This document shows positions 4,838 through 5,436 of a stretch of DNA of 5,436 nt, one piece after another. The DNA is from Alphaproteobacteria bacterium. GTDB taxonomy: Bacteria > Pseudomonadota > Alphaproteobacteria > ATCC43930 > CGMCC-115725. The translations under genes were made by a program, and so were the position numbers. The notes beneath the pieces are model-generated. The model was given only the letters and a program-made list of their open reading frames with translations, ran no database searches and was not told the DNA's origin. The stretch lies in assembly GCA_030039975.1 (NCBI GenBank), contig JASHUO010000497.1, forward strand, positions 1-5,436, given 5' to 3'. Position 1 is the stretch's first letter. Each line of letters begins with the position of its first letter.

Positions 4838-5436
4838 ATGAAAATCTGCGTCGCCAAGGAGCGCCGTCCCGACGAGCGGCGGGTCGCCTGTTCGCCCGAC
4901 ACGGCAAAGCGTCTGATCGGCCAAGGCCTTGAGGTGGTGGTCGAGACCGGCGCGGGGCTTGGCAGCGCCTATCCCGATGCGGCTTATGAGGCGGCGGGCG
5001 CCCGAATCGCACCGGACCCGGCTGCGGCGCTGGGTGCCGGCGAGATCCTCCTCAAGGTGCAGCGGCCGCTCCGCGCCGGCGAAGGCGCGCTCGACGAACT
5101 GGCGCTGATCAAGCGCGGCACGGTTCTGATCGGCTTGCTGCAACCGCTGCAGCGGCGCGAGGATGTCGAAGCCTATGCCAAGGCGGGCATCGCCGCCTTT
5201 GCCATGGAGCTGGTGCCTCGAATCACGCGTGCGCAATCCATGGATGTACTCTCCTCTCAGGCGAATCTCGCCGGCTACAAAGCGGTGCTGGATGCTGCCG
5301 GCGAGTTCGGCCGCGCCATGCCGATGATGATGACGGCCGCCGGCACCATTCCGCCCGCGCGGGTCCTTGTCATGGGCGCCGGCGTCGCCGGGCTGCAGGC
5401 GATCGCCACGGCGCGGCGGCTGGGTGGGGTCGTCTC
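4838..5436 (+). CDS. pntAA: NAD(P) transhydrogenase subunit alpha, NAD-binding part (3' end beyond window)
   Basis: The first 199 residues of the dI-containing subunit of proton-translocating Re/Si-specific NAD(P)+ transhydrogenase, which couples hydride transfer between NADH and NADP+ to the proton gradient and supplies NADPH. It begins MKICVAKERRPDERRVACSP and carries the hallmark segment ELVPRITRAQSMDVLSSQAN (124-143). Arg128, Gln133, Asp136, Ser139 and Tyr147 correspond to the NAD-site residues numbered 127, 132, 135, 138 and 146 in the Rhodospirillum rubrum dI protein. The Rossmann motif GAGVAG is at 180-185. Alanine dehydrogenase shares the fold, but the RAQSMDVLSSQ loop and MMTAAGTIPPARV favour PntA. 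The ATG at 4838 follows AGGGG at a slightly long 12-nt spacing. The gene is cut by the window edge, so whether it is the short PntAA form (separate pntAB) or a fused PntA cannot be seen. Confidence 0.95.
   Translation, partial: MKICVAKERRPDERRVACSPDTAKRLIGQGLEVVVETGAGLGSAYPDAAYEAAGARIAPDPAAALGAGEILLKVQRPLRAGEGALDELALIKRGTVLIGLLQPLQRREDVEAYAKAGIAAFAMELVPRITRAQSMDVLSSQANLAGYKAVLDAAGEFGRAMPMMMTAAGTIPPARVLVMGAGVAGLQAIATARRLGGVV

Noticed and set aside
4276..5236. Minus-strand open frames at 4276-4902 and 4757-5236
   Set aside because: They run opposite the unmistakable pntAA gene and the signal-peptide gene, and show no domain or start signal.

Overview
The window reads as ordinary chromosomal DNA of a GC-rich proteobacterium, most likely an alphaproteobacterium. 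The basis is dense, strongly GC-biased coding, a stand-alone OpgC-type membrane protein, and a transhydrogenase subunit whose dI-domain NAD-site residues match the Rhodospirillum rubrum protein with a one-residue offset. I see no mobile element, tRNA, rRNA or CRISPR array. The genus cannot be fixed from what is visible.

Layout. (a) 1-91: no assignable gene. (b) 92-2807, minus strand: a compact three-gene unit read right to left. It holds an OpgC-family polytopic membrane acyltransferase (1650-2807), then two paralogous exported SGNH/GDSL-fold proteins (910-1644 and 92-913). The first pair is separated by 5 nt and the second pair overlaps by 4 nt (ATGA). (c) 2808-2955: a GC-rich hairpin followed by a good sigma70-type promoter for opgC. 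(d) 2956-4294, minus strand: an ECF sigma factor and its membrane-anchored anti-sigma factor, overlapping by 17 nt, behind a GGAAT-N16-CGTT promoter of ECF type. (e) 4295-4485: a divergent intergenic region. (f) 4486-4740, plus strand: a small secreted protein with two cysteines. (g) 4838-end, plus strand: the 5' part of pntAA, proton-translocating NAD(P) transhydrogenase subunit alpha.

The most interesting part is the opgC/SGNH unit. OpgC-family proteins belong with the membrane acyltransferases that decorate envelope glycans, and related acyltransferase-3 systems often rely on an extracytoplasmic SGNH domain as partner. Here the partner role may be split over two secreted SGNH paralogues. 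The distal one keeps the complete Ser-Gly-Asn-Asp/His set. The proximal one has lost all five positions (Ala, Arg, Phe, Gln, Ala) yet keeps the fold-defining sequence around them, so it looks like a pseudoenzyme retained for a non-catalytic role. The sigma/anti-sigma pair next door could regulate envelope functions, but the unit has its own plausible housekeeping promoter, so a regulatory link is only an inference.
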